From contig JAILNO010000243.1 in NCBI GenBank assembly GCA_024691465.1, forward strand, positions 1-14,122: a stretch of 14,122 nt of DNA, read 5' to 3'. Of this stretch, positions 14,075 through 14,122 are shown in pieces. A model generated the notes under the pieces. It was given only the letters and a program-made list of their open reading frames with translations, had not been told where the DNA came from and did no database searches. Position numbers and translations under genes: made by a program. This DNA comes from Pseudobutyrivibrio sp. GTDB lineage: Bacteria; Bacillota_A; Clostridia; Lachnospirales; Lachnospiraceae. How positions within the stretch are numbered: position 1 is the stretch's first letter; the number at the start of each line of letters is the position of its first letter.

Positions 14075-14122
14075 TTACATTACCTCCTCTTCTGCATTAA
14101 TTAATTTGATATAGAACATTCC
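14075..14122 (-). CDS. C-terminal end of upstream gene, probably a MalF-type sugar permease (partial)
   Basis: Only 15 codons and the stop are in the window: GMFYIKLINAEEEVM then TAA at 14077-14075. The other two frames on this strand meet stops within the same stretch, and this one contains the AGGAGG used by the next gene, so it is the coding frame. A charged tail following a membrane segment is how MalF-class permeases end, and the position before a MalG-type permease fits. The identity is inference. Its stop lies 1 nt before the next ATG. Confidence 0.6.
   Translation of the reverse strand, partial: GMFYIKLINAEEEVM

Overview
The window looks like chromosome from a low-GC anaerobic Firmicute, most likely a Lachnospiraceae member (Butyrivibrio, Pseudobutyrivibrio or Roseburia type). 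This rests on strong AGGAGG ribosome sites, TTG/GTG starts, a YtrA-type GntR regulator with a small ABC exporter, a cytosolic GH127 arabinofuranosidase beside a sugar ABC permease, and an AlgI/AlgX-like surface acylation operon. The genus is inference. Almost everything is on the minus strand; the one complete plus-strand gene lies at 810-1874.

Left edge (1-2400): a minus-strand NAD(P)H-hydrate epimerase gene runs off the left edge. Diverging from it is a membrane-anchored SH3b plus SGNH-hydrolase-like protein. Its 3' end converges on the acylation operon, and the gap between the two stop codons is filled by a very large imperfect inverted repeat (core 1874-2369). Each arm carries a ~100-nt multi-stem element ending in a T-run, so it reads as a structured terminator or RNA in each direction. 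The arms show paired base changes that keep the stems, and the repeat continues in codon register into the last codons of both genes. This is the most unusual thing in the window.

Surface acylation operon (6624 to 2360, minus): PH-domain protein, acyltransferase-3 membrane protein, MBOAT protein and an AlgX/AlgJ/DHHW-type SGNH protein, with gaps of 1 to 11 nt. The MBOAT and AT3 proteins would move acyl groups across the membrane and the two extracellular SGNH proteins would transfer or remove them on a surface glycan. The glycan is unknown.

YtrA-type ABC operon (9332 to 6730, minus): GntR regulator, ABC ATPase and two related six-helix permeases. A TTGACA-17-TATGGT promoter overlaps a perfect 10-bp inverted repeat, which suggests autorepression. 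A clear terminator closes the operon.

Central metabolism (11154 to 9472, minus): a phosphoglucomutase/phosphomannomutase with its own promoter and terminator.

Sugar utilisation (14122 to 11279, minus): the last codons of an upstream gene (probably a MalF-type permease), a MalG-type permease and a cytosolic GH127 beta-L-arabinofuranosidase, tightly coupled and closed by a terminator. This fits import of arabinose-containing oligosaccharides and their breakdown in the cytoplasm. No tRNA, rRNA, CRISPR array, transposase or prophage gene was seen.
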